DNA of 64,000 nt from Brachionus plicatilis (Eukaryota; Rotifera; Eurotatoria; Ploima; Brachionidae): positions 935,978 through 999,977 of the forward strand of contig QEOQ01000253.1 in the NCBI GenBank assembly GCA_010279815.1. Reading direction: 5' to 3'. The notes below the pieces were generated by a model that was not told where the DNA came from, did not search any database, and saw nothing but the letters and a program-made list of their open reading frames with translations. Positions 51,570 to 63,241 of the stretch are shown here, in pieces. The translations under genes were made by a program, and so were the position numbers. Numbering within the stretch: position 1 is the stretch's first letter; each line of letters begins with the position of its first letter.

Positions 51570-52819
51570 AGGCCTATATTTTACTCACTAGCTAAAATAT
51601 TCTATTCACTACCTCAGTATTTTATAAAGTACCAAGTAAAATTTAATTAAAAACCAAAATATGTAATACCTAATATTTATTACTTGTACTAAAAATAATT
51701 TAATAAAACCTAATACTATTTTTTGTACTTAATTGGGTACAATTATTAGTTAGTACCAAATATTAATTTCAATGAAACGAAAAATTAATTCAATTAGAAT
51801 TAATTATCACTTTACGTAGCACTTCTTACTGAAATCAGACTTATTTATAAGTCACAGTTTTAAGTCTAAGTCATAAAAATTTAAGTTATAAACATGACTT
51901 AAAAAATTATTTGTGCCTTGATCAAACTGATTTTGATTCATTTATAAAATACTTATTAGTCTTCATTTGATTTCAATTAATAGTTAAGAATTGAATAATA
52001 GTAGTTGTAACTATTTATTTTGGCAAAAAATCTAAATCTTCAAACACATCATTTTTTTTTATAAATTGTTTATTTATTATTTAAATATACTTTGAGTAAT
52101 GAAACTCCTTTAGCTATTGTTTGTATATTAAAAGAAAGTGAAACAGATATAAAGTATTACAAAGTTGGGTTCACAAGAAAGGGAAAGAGAGGAAAACTTC
52201 TAGAAAATTGAAAGATTTGGCTGTTGCAAGTAACTCACATGGAAATTCATGGACAAAAATTGATAAGGGAGACTTTTTTTCAGGATCCCTTGAGCTCTCA
52301 TCAACATTACAGTTGCTTCTAATTAAAATATTTGTGATTTCCACGAAGTTGATTTGAAAATTGAAGGCAATCGTATAAGTAGACTTCCAAAGAAAGCAAA
52401 GCCAGCGTGAATGAAAAGTGAATCGCCCAGGTTATCTGAATTGATGCATTGACAATTGATCCATCAACACCAGACTGTGCATTAAAATAGCAATGATCAA
52501 AATAAGACAATCAAAATAACATAATGAAAATAAAAAAACATAATTGATTTAAATGCTTCAAAATGAATTGAATCACTTTGAAATGAACAAAATAACTTCA
52601 CAGTACAATAGCTATCAAAATTTATTATTTATTACACATTTTTTACAATTAAATTACAATCAAAATGTTCCAATCACATGTTAAAAGTGAAATAAATTCT
52701 GTAAAGAAAATATTGACAAGTTATGATCGAAACAAGAAATTGGAAACTATTAAAGATTTAAGTATATTATAAACAAAAAGGGACTGAAAGGAAGTAGCTG
52801 TCTTCCAACCAGTCCGTCT

Positions 52820-52855
52820 AAAATCCCCCCTATTATTATTATTATTAAATAATAA
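52820..52855. repeat. ATT trinucleotide microsatellite
   Basis: Short run of (TTA)n after CCCCCC, about 7 units, continuing into AAATAATAATTG. Confidence 0.7.
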
Positions 52856-53180
52856 TTGATTAATTGACAATTTATTCTTCTTTTTTTTATTCTTTAATTA
52901 AGCTTTTTTTTTTAATAAATAAATTTGGGTTTCCCCAGAGTTTGTCCGAATAGCGTTAGCCTTCGTTTAAACCCTCATGCTACGAGAAAAATGTTAGAAT
53001 TTTAATTATAAATTCGCAAGAAAGATTCAATTAAAATAAAAAAAAATAATAATAATTTAGTTATTGCTAGCAGTATTATAGATTAAATGATCCAAAGGAG
53101 TTTTAAAGCTATTGTGAATATGTTATTTTGATTTTTTTTTATTTTTATGTCATTTTGAACATTCTATTTTGATACCTTGT

Positions 53181-53215
53181 CATTATGAGCATTTTAAAAT
53201 AAGATGCTCATAATG
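53181..53215. repeat. Perfect 12-bp-arm hairpin
   Basis: CATTATGAGCAT (53181-53192) and ATGCTCATAATG (53204-53215) are exact reverse complements with an 11-base loop. It lies within the degraded transposon region. Confidence 0.7.
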
Positions 53216-53557
53216 ATAACCGCTTTTTTGATAATTTACCCAACATTATCAGAACAACTATCAGACTCGTTAGAACAACCACCACCATAACAAGAAGTAT
53301 CACAACCAAAAACAAAGGACAAAAAGGGACAAAAATAAAGATGTTATTGTTAAAAGATCAGCTCGATTGGCTAAAAAGATTAGAATTTGTTTATTTTTTA
53401 TTTTTTTCTTAAATTTTCTTTAATAAATCTTAATATTTCTTTTTTATAACTAAATAAAATTTTATAAAACGTCCAAAATTAATATTTTATTAAACTTACT
53501 AAAAGGTTTTTTGGTACCAGAAAATTTAATTAGGTACCGAGTAAAACATAAGCCTTT

Positions 53558-54807
53558 TAAATATTTAGATAATTTCACAAATACAAAATACAATACAAAA
53601 TTTTTAATTCCTTACTACTAAAGCATCCGTTTTCAATGATATGGGAAATCTAGTTTCATTTTTTCAAATTTAGAGCGAATTATGAAATGGAACCACTTCC
53701 CTTTTTAAATATGGATTTTTTAATCAAAATTATTTAAGACATCTCATTTCCTTTGATCAACTTATTCTAAAATTACTATTTATGGTTGGTTTTCTTTAAC
53801 TTAAATTATAGTTTATAATTTAAATTTTCAATTATTACATACAAGTTACGTTTGGTCGCCATATCTTTTTATATTCAAAAATGTTCCAAAAAGCATACAT
53901 GAAGTTCTTTTTTTTAAAGCCTTTTAAACTAGAAAACTATCAAAAGTACATAAGAGTTACGTTAAATTTGGTAAATATAGAGAAAACTTATTACTAAATA
54001 AAGGTAAATTCTAGATTTTCATGGTTTCATTGACAATAGATAGAAGGTTGATGCAATTTCGTATGTTGTATCATGTTTCGTTCATAGAGCTAATTTTGTA
54101 CTTCAAGACAAAAATGTTATTTAAAAATTTTGTCTGTTTCTTTGTACTCAATTGCACATAACATCAACTAAAAAAGATCGAAAGCTTTTAATGTTGATTT
54201 TTTCTAATTTCTTTAAAATGTTTAGTTACATCTAACTTGGTTACTTATCCATGCTGTTCATAATTATAAATTTTGGAAGCATGTCTCTTTTCATCTGGTA
54301 AATATTTTACAATATTTTACAATATTTTATTTAATACAATGTATTTATATTTAAATGTATTAGAAATGACTGAGGGATAATGAATTTTAGTTTTAAAGCT
54401 ATAAAGTTCCGATCAAAGTGAGTCGACTGTTTTTGTTTTTGTTTTTGTTAATTGAGAATTTTTAGACATTTAAAACATACACTTACTAATGTTTTTACAG
54501 CTTATAAAAAATCAAAACGCTTTCTAGTTGAGTTTTTATTTGCTCATTTGATTTAATTGAGTGCTAGATAAAAAAAATAAACCTAAAAAAATAATAACAT
54601 TATGCCTTTATTTTAAAAAAAAGAATTTAATAATGTTTAGTTTCAATTGAAAAATCAAAAATATTTAATAAAAGGTTTCATCTTTTATTTTAATCCCTCT
54701 TATTCTGACAAGGTTAGCTTTCAATTCAACATAATAGTTTCCATGGTGGTGTTGAATAACGAATTGAACCTTTTATTTTATTTCGTCAAATTTTTAATTA
54801 AAATAAA
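53558..54807. other. Intergenic region upstream of the first TIR gene
   Basis: AT-rich, no gene recognised. A short duplication TATTTTACAATATTTTACAA lies near 54303. The last 150 bp before the ATG should include the promoter. Confidence 0.5.
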
Positions 54808-56688
54808 ATGAAGCCAGACATTAAAGCCAATTTAGACAATTTCACAGAATCTTTGATGCGAAAATTCGACTTTCTGTCTACTAGAAAAGACTTCATGGAC
54901 TTGTTTATAGACAAAGATTATATGCAAATGACAAAAAAATTGTTTTCGGCTAACTTGCAAAATTTTGACAAATTTGAATTTATCAATTTGGCTTGTGATC
55001 TAAAATTCACCAAGAGCATTATTTCAGGTCTCAACTCTTGTCACGAAGCTCTAAAATCTAGCGCTACAAATTCAAATAATCAAAATAAAATTTACAGCTC
55101 AGCTGCAATGCTTGTATCAATAATACAAACTTTTTCTTACTATTCAGCAAAATTTTGCACTGATTTTTATCAATCGAATGGACTTGAGGTTCTTTTCAAG
55201 TATTTAAATGATACAATCTTAATTTCAAAATATAAAAGCATGGCAAATTCAAATTCATGCAGCATTGAAGTAAAAAAATTGGTCAAAGGTATTTTGAACT
55301 CTTTGGTTAATTTGTCTAGATTGTACTCAAGTTTTAGAAATGAATGGAAAAAAGAGAACAGCACATTTTTGATATTGAATTTATCGAGTGAATTAGCAAA
55401 CATCGAAGACTCCCAATTATCATGCTATATTATTTTGGCAAAAATATCTGAAGAAGATGAAATATCAAAATTGCAAAATCTAAAAATAATTCTTCCAGGA
55501 ATAATTTCGATCATTAACCAAATGGCCATTAATTTGGAAAAGAATGTGGTTAGAACCAAAGTTCAACTAAGCGAAATGGAAGTTGCTGAGGAGGTCAGCA
55601 AGGTATCAATCGGAAGCACATCATGGCATTTAATTGATTTACTCGAAGCCTTGTATTCCTCAGCAATCAACGATTCAATAAAAAAGAGCATTTATTTTGA
55701 GTTCCAAATGAAAAATGGACTGAGAAAAATAATCTTTTTTGGAAATCAAACTGAGGTAAACTATGCCCTCAAGTTGCTTTGGCAATTGTGCTTTAATATG
55801 AAGATTGCTGAGGATGTGCAAAATGATCAAGAGCTTCTTAAATTAATTCAAAAATATGCTTCGAAGGCAAGGTGTTCTGAAAATCTTAAAAAAAATTCAA
55901 CCGGATGTGTTTGGATAATAAATAAAAAAAGTTTATTTAAACAAAATAATGTATCGCAAACAGAATCACAAGTCATTGCAGTAAAAAATCAAAAAAAACA
56001 TATAATGATAAGTTATAATCGAGATAGCCGGGATTTATGTCTAAAAATTAAAAAAGATTTGGAAAAAAATGGTCACAAGATATGGATAGATGTGGAAAAT
56101 ATTCATGGGTCAAGTTTAGAGGCGATGGCAAAAGCAATAGAAGAATCGCAATGTGTCCTTATGTGCATGACTGAAAAATACAAACAAAGCTCTAATTGCC
56201 GAGCAGAGGCAGAGTACGCTTTTCAGCTGAATAAACCAATTATTCCATTGATAATGCAGCAAAATTACAAGCCAGATGGATGGTTGGGAATAATTCTTGG
56301 CTCAAAGATATTCGTCAATTTTACCAAATACGAATATGATGAATGCCTGAAAAGGGTCAATCATGAAATAGATAAATTATCTAAACCAAAAACGGAAGTT
56401 GCGCATCCTGGAGCTGGTTTAATGGCCATTCCATATCAAACAGATCAAAATTTAGTGCAAGATTGGAACGAACAGCAAGTTGAAAAATGGTTTAAAGAGA
56501 AAAATTTTAATGAAATTATCTTAAAAAATGTGCTTCCATCTGATGGTAAAAATCTTAAACAATTGCATGAAATGCTTCTCGGCGCTCCGGAATTTTTTTA
56601 TACATCAATTAGTTCTAAAGGAAGCATTCCAACTAGAGATATACTCTTTTTTTCAAATGAATTAAAGAATTTATTTAATAATGAATGA
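54808..56688 (+). CDS. ARM-TIR-SAM-like protein, copy A
   Basis: Single-exon 626-aa protein. Residues 1-385 are all-helical with armadillo-like repeats (for example ALKLLWQLCFN near 315-325). A TIR domain covers about 396-525: HIMISYNRDSRDLC (first strand and helix), IWIDVENIHGSSLEAMAKAI (BB-loop region), and CRAEAEYAFQLNKPIIPLI. E467 in this last block aligns with the NADase glutamate of SARM1 (E642) by its spacing to KPIIP/KNIVP. A C-terminal SAM-like helical domain (about 545-626) starts DWNEQQVEKWFKEKNF. SARM1 has ARM-SAM-SAM-TIR, so the same parts appear here in another order. Predicted role: NAD+ hydrolysis or TIR scaffolding in stress or immunity; this is inference. AATAAA at 56709-56714. 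A paralogue lies 1.84 kb downstream on the same strand. Confidence 0.85.
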   Translation: MKPDIKANLDNFTESLMRKFDFLSTRKDFMDLFIDKDYMQMTKKLFSANLQNFDKFEFINLACDLKFTKSIISGLNSCHEALKSSATNSNNQNKIYSSAAMLVSIIQTFSYYSAKFCTDFYQSNGLEVLFKYLNDTILISKYKSMANSNSCSIEVKKLVKGILNSLVNLSRLYSSFRNEWKKENSTFLILNLSSELANIEDSQLSCYIILAKISEEDEISKLQNLKIILPGIISIINQMAINLEKNVVRTKVQLSEMEVAEEVSKVSIGSTSWHLIDLLEALYSSAINDSIKKSIYFEFQMKNGLRKIIFFGNQTEVNYALKLLWQLCFNMKIAEDVQNDQELLKLIQKYASKARCSENLKKNSTGCVWIINKKSLFKQNNVSQTESQVIAVKNQKKHIMISYNRDSRDLCLKIKKDLEKNGHKIWIDVENIHGSSLEAMAKAIEESQCVLMCMTEKYKQSSNCRAEAEYAFQLNKPIIPLIMQQNYKPDGWLGIILGSKIFVNFTKYEYDECLKRVNHEIDKLSKPKTEVAHPGAGLMAIPYQTDQNLVQDWNEQQVEKWFKEKNFNEIILKNVLPSDGKNLKQLHEMLLGAPEFFYTSISSKGSIPTRDILFFSNELKNLFNNE

Positions 56689-58528
56689 TTTTTCAATTTT
56701 CTTTAATTAATAAAAAAATTTTGACTTTTTTTTGAATTATAAAATTAGATAAATGCATGAATTTTTTTTATGTTACTTTACTTTTTTAATTAGATTTTAA
56801 TAAAATTTTTTTAAATGATGGTAAAACCTGATCCAAAACTTAGCTTTTTTTTTGCTTAACTGATATGATAATTAGTTAATTCATTTATGACAGAAAAAGT
56901 TTTTATTGTTAAAATTACACTTATTGATGTTTTAAATGAAATTGACGATAGAGATCCTATTAGTAATAGGATAATAGGATCTTAATCTTCATTAGATCGA
57001 TCAAAGAACTTCTAATTCAATTTCACTAAAATTTAATTATTACAAAAAAATTAAATTTTTATTTATTTGATTTTCAACTAAAAGAAAAATAAAGTCTTAG
57101 AATATTCTATAAATTTTGAAAAGTTTTATCTAAGGAAAAATGAGATTTTCCAGGTATTTCTATATTTTAATCCCTGCTTTTTAAAGTAAAAATCATATTT
57201 TACTTTAACAACCAGCGTCTAGTTAACCCGGGTAAGTCCAATGATTTTAAAATGTTCCATGATTTTAATTTATATTTCTTGTAGCTTGAGAATACGGATA
57301 GTAAGACAGATTAAAAATTAAATTTTTGGAATTGTCATTTTATTTAAATATCTTTTATTGATTACATAATTGTTACCATAGCAAACAAAATTATTATTAT
57401 AATATCGAAAATTTTTTAAAAAAATTGAAATAAAAAAAGGTTAAGTTTTTCAGTAAAAAGTAAATTTTTCTACATTAAATTTCATAATTAAAGAATTACT
57501 TAAAATATTTTTTTTTAATGGTTTTTGATTTTAATTTTTTTATTCTAATCATTTACCTCATTACACCATTAGCTCATGTTTTTTATTAGTATTAGTTTTT
57601 TTTTACCTTTTTTTTTATATATTTAAATCTTATTTTATTTTTTTTTATTCTTTCTCCTTCAATGGAGGTTAATTTAACAATAATAATAATAATAATAATT
57701 AGTACTCAAGAGTATTTAGTCTTTATATCGCAAAATTATAAATTAACTCTATATTTTATTTAAAAAACTTAAATTGAGAGTCTGATTTTCAATTTTAAGT
57801 AGTGTATATGTTTTTGAATCTTTTTTGATTAATGGAACAATAAAAGTATTGTTTTGAAATGATATAAAAAATAAGTCATATTTTGTTAAAGAAAAAATGC
57901 GCTCCAAATTTTAAACATAAGAAAATTTCTATAAAACTTTTAGTAAAGTCTTTACTAAATCAATATTTCTGTCTGAAGTCATTCTCAGAAATCAATATTA
58001 AAAAAAAGTACAAAAGATTAAAATTTCAGAAGTTCGATCTATTTTAAAACTAAATTAGATTGATTCTTGTTAAATTTTCCATCACGAAGCCTTTAATAAA
58101 CTTTTACTGCTATATGTATTCTTCTGTCAGTCTTACAATCGAAGTCAAGCTGGTGAAAGAATAAATATGACGAGTAATATAAAAAAACAATTTAAGTAAT
58201 TGATAAATTAAGTTTTTTGTAATTTATTTTTAATTTTTTTCTCGATAAGTTAAATAACTAGTCTCTGAAATAAATAATTTTACACCACGATGCTTTTTTT
58301 AATAACAGTATCAAGTTTTTGTCTATAACTTTTACAAATTTTCTATTAGTTTACTAAATTTTTATTCAAGTAGCTTTTACTGTGTCTATAAATTTATTGA
58401 GTTTTTTTATTAATTTCAAAATTAGTATTTTAATTTTTAAATACATTTCTAGTTGCTATAGAAAAACAGTAAGATGAAAATAATTTCTTAGATTTTATTC
58501 TTATTCAATCAAAAATAATTTAGCGAAA
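56689..58528. other. Spacer between the two TIR genes
   Basis: AT-rich with an (AAT)n microsatellite at about 57679-57702 and a short imperfect inverted repeat near 56950-56982 (AGATCCTATT...AATAGGATCT). No gene seen. AATTTAG ends 5 nt before the ATG of the second TIR gene, possibly a splice or trans-splice acceptor. Confidence 0.55.
57679..57702. repeat. AAT trinucleotide microsatellite
   Basis: About eight AAT units after TTTAAC. It lies in the spacer between the two TIR genes. Confidence 0.75.
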
Positions 58529-60502
58529 ATGAGTTTAGATTGTGATGAAGGAACAATGATAGCCAGAGCTGCACTAAAGAAAGCAACAATAAATGAAAAT
58601 CAGGAAAACAATAAATTAAATTGTAATTTACCAAGTACAAGTAACTCCTCTGGTGACAGTGAACTAAATCTTCATGCTTCGTTTAAAAAGTTATCTTCAA
58701 TCACCGAACCGATCGAATTCTACAATCAGCAAGAAAATGAAAGATATCTTAATTATTTAACTAACGAAAGCTACAGTTTCCAAAACAGGAAAGAATTTGC
58801 AGCGCTAGCAATAGAATTTTCATTTGAAATATTTTTAATAAAGAATTTAGCATATGCTCACGAAGCTACAATCAAAACTCTCGTTAGCCCAATTACAAAA
58901 TTTAAAAATTCCAGAATAGTAAAAAATCTTGGAAAGCTCCTTTTGTCTTTAACCAACCAATCTTTAAAATTCGGTGCTCGAATTCATGAAATGGAAGGTA
59001 TACAAGTTTTGATAGACATCGTGACTGACAAAAATTTAATCGGAATCTTATCTAAAACTGTTGAATGCAAACAAACCATCTTTAATAGTGTTGAACTCTT
59101 TTTAAAATATATTCTCGGAAGTCTTCACAATTTGGCAAAAATAAGTCCAAAGTATATGAATTTATGGAGAAATGCTGACTCTGTTAACCGATTAATAGAC
59201 CTTTCCAACAAAGTGAATTCTTTGGTAAGCATAAAAAATGTCTGCTACATTACCGTAGCATTGCTAGCCACAGATAAAGAAATTGAAAATCTGCAAGAAA
59301 TCACAGAAGTAACTGCATTTTTGACCAAAACAATCAACAAATGTGTCCTTCAATATTTAGATCCTTTAAAAATTTTGCGCACTGAAATCCAGCTGAATGA
59401 CGACAATGTTTATCACAGCATCATATCTGTCTCTGCACATGGTATTCTCTGGAGTTTGACAGAACTAGTTCAAGCTTTATATGCATTAGCTATAAACGAT
59501 TCAATTAAAAAAGATATCTATTTCAGAGATAAGATTAATGAAGCCATAAAGAAAATTATATTTAATGGAAATGAAAAAGAAGTTGAAATAGGTTTTAAAC
59601 TTTTGTGGCAGCTAAGTTTTGATGAAACCGTATTGACTGACGTTTCAAATAATGCCGAGTTAGTAGAAAAGATAAGATCATTTAAAAAATCTTCTAATAA
59701 AGAAATTGTTCAAAATGTTGACGGTTTGTTGTGGCTAATGGAAAAAAATTTAAAAATAACTCCCAATCTAGACGAACAAAAAGGAATTAAGATGAGAGAA
59801 AAATCAATTGTGAAAAATAAATATAAACATATAATGATAAGTTATAATCGAGATAGCCGGGATTTGTGTCTAAAAATAAAAAAAGATTTGGAAAAAGACG
59901 GTCACAAGATATGGATAGATGTGGAAAATATTCATGGGTCAAGTTTAGAGGCGATGGCAAAAGCAATAGAAGAATCGCAATGTGTCCTTATGTGCATGAC
60001 TGAAAAATACAAACAAAGCTCTAATTGCCGAGCAGAGGCAGAGTACGCTTTTCAGCTGAATAAACCAATTATTCCATTGATAATGCAGCAAAATTACAAG
60101 CCAGATGGATGGTTGGGAATAATTCTTGGCTCAAAAATATTTGTCAATTTTACCAAATACGAATATGATGAATGCCTGAAAAGGGTCATTCATGAAATAA
60201 AAGAACAACACGGAGCCAATTTAATCGAAAAGCCTCCAAAAGAAGAAGTTGACCAAGCTAACCCACAACCAGCGACACTAGATTGGTCACATACTGATAT
60301 TGAAAAATGGTTCGATGATAAAAAATTAAACAAAACTATTCTAAACGAATTGCATCCAATGAATGGTAAAATTTTGATTCAGCTTTTCTCGATCTTAAAA
60401 ACTGCGCCCGAATTTTTTTATCAATCTTTATGTTTAAAGCAAAAAATTAATATTAGAGACTTGGCTCTTTTTAGTTTTGAACTTACTGAATTATTTAAAT
60501 AA
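58529..60502 (+). CDS. ARM-TIR-SAM-like protein, copy B
   Basis: Single-exon 657-aa paralogue of the upstream gene with the same layout: a Ser/Asn-rich leader (1-60), armadillo-like helical region (about 90-410, with GFKLLWQLSFD), TIR domain (about 432-560) and C-terminal SAM-like domain beginning DWSHTDIEKWFDDKKL (about 580-657). E503 is the residue equivalent to E467 of copy A and to the SARM1 catalytic Glu. The ARM and SAM-like parts differ widely from copy A, but the TIR-coding DNA is almost identical. 59900-60135 is base-for-base the same as 56071-56306, with only a handful of changes in the surrounding ~140 bp. AATAAA at 60557-60562. The ATG at 58529 is the first of the frame and fits the leader. 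Confidence 0.85.
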   Translation: MSLDCDEGTMIARAALKKATINENQENNKLNCNLPSTSNSSGDSELNLHASFKKLSSITEPIEFYNQQENERYLNYLTNESYSFQNRKEFAALAIEFSFEIFLIKNLAYAHEATIKTLVSPITKFKNSRIVKNLGKLLLSLTNQSLKFGARIHEMEGIQVLIDIVTDKNLIGILSKTVECKQTIFNSVELFLKYILGSLHNLAKISPKYMNLWRNADSVNRLIDLSNKVNSLVSIKNVCYITVALLATDKEIENLQEITEVTAFLTKTINKCVLQYLDPLKILRTEIQLNDDNVYHSIISVSAHGILWSLTELVQALYALAINDSIKKDIYFRDKINEAIKKIIFNGNEKEVEIGFKLLWQLSFDETVLTDVSNNAELVEKIRSFKKSSNKEIVQNVDGLLWLMEKNLKITPNLDEQKGIKMREKSIVKNKYKHIMISYNRDSRDLCLKIKKDLEKDGHKIWIDVENIHGSSLEAMAKAIEESQCVLMCMTEKYKQSSNCRAEAEYAFQLNKPIIPLIMQQNYKPDGWLGIILGSKIFVNFTKYEYDECLKRVIHEIKEQHGANLIEKPPKEEVDQANPQPATLDWSHTDIEKWFDDKKLNKTILNELHPMNGKILIQLFSILKTAPEFFYQSLCLKQKINIRDLALFSFELTELFK

Positions 60503-61242
60503 ATTTTTTAAACAAAAAATTGTTGTACTCAGTTTTTTTACCAGCTGTCATTCTATAATAAAGTCATGAAATCACGATGAATAATTTTTGAATATAATAG
60601 GATTGTACCAGTTGATTTTAATCATTTTTCAGAACAATTTTAAACATTTGAATTAGGTCGCCCTGGTTCTTCTAGCCTAGAGCGTTTGTAAATTAATTTT
60701 TCCAAGTCTTTTAGCTTATCCTTCAATTTTTAATTGTGGAAAAAGCTTGCGCATGTTATCATTTTTTTTATTTATACGTAAATATTGATAGTTACGTTAC
60801 TAGACGTAGATTTTAAGATAATTAAAATTATCAATTTTACCTGCTTTTTCTATTTTTCTCGTAATTAACTGAAATCAAAAAGATAAATATAGTAATAATC
60901 TGAAATAAATGAAATAAAGCGTAAATATTGATAAAAAAATTATTAATTTCTAGTTCAACTTGATTATTTTGAATTAAATCCAAAGCGTCACGGAAAAATA
61001 AGTCCCAAAATACGCCAACTTGACATGCAAGTTCATAAACAGTTTGTTCTTTTTTTGATATTTACGGTTACATCAGTAAATATCAAAACTTACTTACTAA
61101 AATATGATAATAAGAAAAAATTAATATTTTTTTTCAAGATTTACTAATAGTTTATTTTGATATTTACGTTTTATCAACATTTACTATTACAAATACCTTC
61201 GCTGGACAGATTCAATGTTGTTAATATCTTTTTTTTAGAATT
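60503..61242. other. Intergenic region downstream of TIR copy B
   Basis: AT-rich. Several TTTACGT/ACGTAAA words (60770-60800, 61065-61185) form loosely inverted pairs (AAATATTGATAGTTACGTTA...), possibly remains of an inverted-repeat element. No gene seen. Confidence 0.45.
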
Positions 61243-61600
61243 GGCATCCACGCTTAAACTATATATTCTAGTTCTCAGCGAACGAACGTTTTGTAGAGTT
61301 TTGATATTATGAATCCGTAATCATACTTAAATGTTCTTCTTTTTTAAACCGAGAGTAAAATTTGCTTTGTTGACGCATGAGCTTATGTGAGTAAACCATT
61401 TTAGATTTTTGGAGATTCAAGTATTTCAGCATCTGCGGAACCTTTGTGGTTTGGAATGTAATTTTGACAAGGAATTCCATCAACAAAGTCGACTATTGTG
61501 CATTTTTCTTCATTTAATGCAATCTCCCAAGACTATATCCACTGGCTTATCCTGGCTTAATCAGATAGGCTTATAAAATGATCAAAAGCTTCTTCCTTGC
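61243..61600 (-). pseudogene. Decayed non-LTR (LINE) reverse transcriptase fragment
   Basis: The minus strand encodes, with stops, a run of motifs from the C-terminal half of LINE-type reverse transcriptases: 'W-x-IALNEEKCTIV' (thumb-proximal block), 'VDGIP', then 'NGLLT-x-AHASTKQ' and 'FIISKLYKTFVR-x-ELEYIV-x-AWMP' (the 'LYKSLVRPxLEYxxxxWxP' block). The catalytic FADD box is not visible, so only the downstream part remains. At least four in-frame stops rule out function. Jockey/CR1-like elements carry this block; the clade is not resolvable. Confidence 0.7.
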
Positions 61601-63241
61601 TTTAACACATTTTGATTTTCGGTATAATACTTTAAGAGAATTAAAAATAAGATAAAAAAGTGTTGATAATTTTTAGCATATATTTATTAGATTATCAATT
61701 AAACTATAATGTTATATGAATGATTCTCAAACCATTCCAAGAAATCTTTATCTACTTTGGGACGAGTTTCTTCACTTACTGGACCGTGATGGCCGCTTAT
61801 CTTTTAGTGTTCTTTTAATCTATTCGTTGCTTCGATCCAATTTATTAAATAAGTTATTTTGTGTTCTTCGCTACATAATTGAAATTGCAATCTCAACGGC
61901 TGTTGGTCTTTTCTCAGTAATATCGATGAGGGCATTGTAATTTTTTTTTCAATGGGATTGCTGTGTGTTTAAGAAGCATTTTTAATCAATAAATGAATTA
62001 ATACATTTTACAATTGTAATAAAAAAAGAATTTAAAACAATATCAAACATAATTTTTTGTATGTACTTAATATGTAACATAAACCCACCACAGGATAAGG
62101 AAAAGGAAGCAAGACAATTAATTAGACTCGAAAACGGAAAAAATTAATTGCGGTTTAAACGAGTATAAATTAATGAGAAGAGCATTCTAAGAATATAATA
62201 TATAGTACGCTTTAGGCAAGCAAATTCAATTTAAAATGGTCTGGATCTGCACAATTTAGTTAGAGTTGAGCGCTTTAAGTCTGGGTGGTTTAGGTAAATT
62301 CGACTATAATGAAGTGAATATTATAAAACATTTAACACTAGAAAGGCCAAGGGTTTTTTAAGCTATTTTTATTTAAATGAATACAAACTTTTGGAAAAAA
62401 AATTAAAACTTTAAAAAATTTTTTGTTCTTCAATCTGCATAAAATTTATAATTTTAATGTTTTTGTTTAAAAATTATTATTATTTAATGTCAACAAAAAA
62501 AATATTCTTAAGGATTCTTAGTATTATGCTCACAATTATGCACTAGAATATTCTCTTAAAAATTTTAAAAAAATTAGAAAAACATAATTCATTATTTAAT
62601 TGATTCATTTTTGAAGATTGAAATTTGTTATCAATTTTACTCTCGATGAATTAATTGCGCAAAAGATGGAAAAAAATTTAAAAAAAAAATTTAGTTTAAA
62701 TTCATTTTTGCACATCTTAAGTAACAAGTAAGAAATTTTTCAACAAAAAAAATCAAAAAAAATTTAACAGAAAGTTTTGAAGAAATTTTTTAACATTTTG
62801 CTACTAAGAATTCTAAGTAAATTATAAGTTTTCTAAGGATCGAACCTAATTCGAATTTCTAGTCATTGGCCTTTTTGAGAAAAAGATTACATAAACAATT
62901 CTTGATGAGAAAAAGCCGCCAAATTGTGAATGAAAAATTAGTGCCAAATAAAAGCAAAAATATGTTTAAAAATTTTATTTTTTTTTATAAAGACATGTTT
63001 GTATAATTGGATTTGATTATAGAAAATAAATCATTAACTATAATTTTTCTTTATTTTTTAATAAAACCCTATTATACCATTATTTAAAAAAAATTTAAAA
63101 GTATTCGTAACAAATATACAATCAAACTTTATACAATTTAATGCTGCAATTTTCAAAAAAAAATAATATCTTCAAATTCATTATTTTTTCTATATTTATA
63201 AAATTAACTCGTTTATAAAAAAAATTGAATTCAGACAATAT
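61601..63241. other. Intergenic region, no intact gene
   Basis: 61716-61940 has a GC-richer patch open on the plus strand for 74 codons. Its hydrophobic translation has no recognisable domain, and it adjoins the decayed LINE, so it may be more LINE debris read antisense. The rest is AT-rich without features. The 3' end of the hydrolase gene lies at 63242. Confidence 0.45.

Larger units (their letters stand above)
51570..53557. mobile_element. Possible old DNA transposon (~2 kb) with degraded inverted ends
   Basis: AGGCCTATATTTTACTCA (51570-51587) matches the reverse complement of TGAGTAAAACATAAGCCT-like sequence at about 53539-53556 (16 of 18 positions). GGTACC/GTACCAA words recur just inside both ends. 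The interior (52080-52510 and 53220-53380) has GC-richer, coding-looking patches with many stops. One of them, rich in Gln/Ser/Pro then Lys, resembles the tail encoded in the neighbouring TA-flanked element. No target duplication could be defined. Confidence 0.35.

Noticed and set aside
61716..61940. 74-codon hydrophobic ORF
   Set aside because: No domain, no promoter or splice context, and it adjoins decayed LINE sequence.
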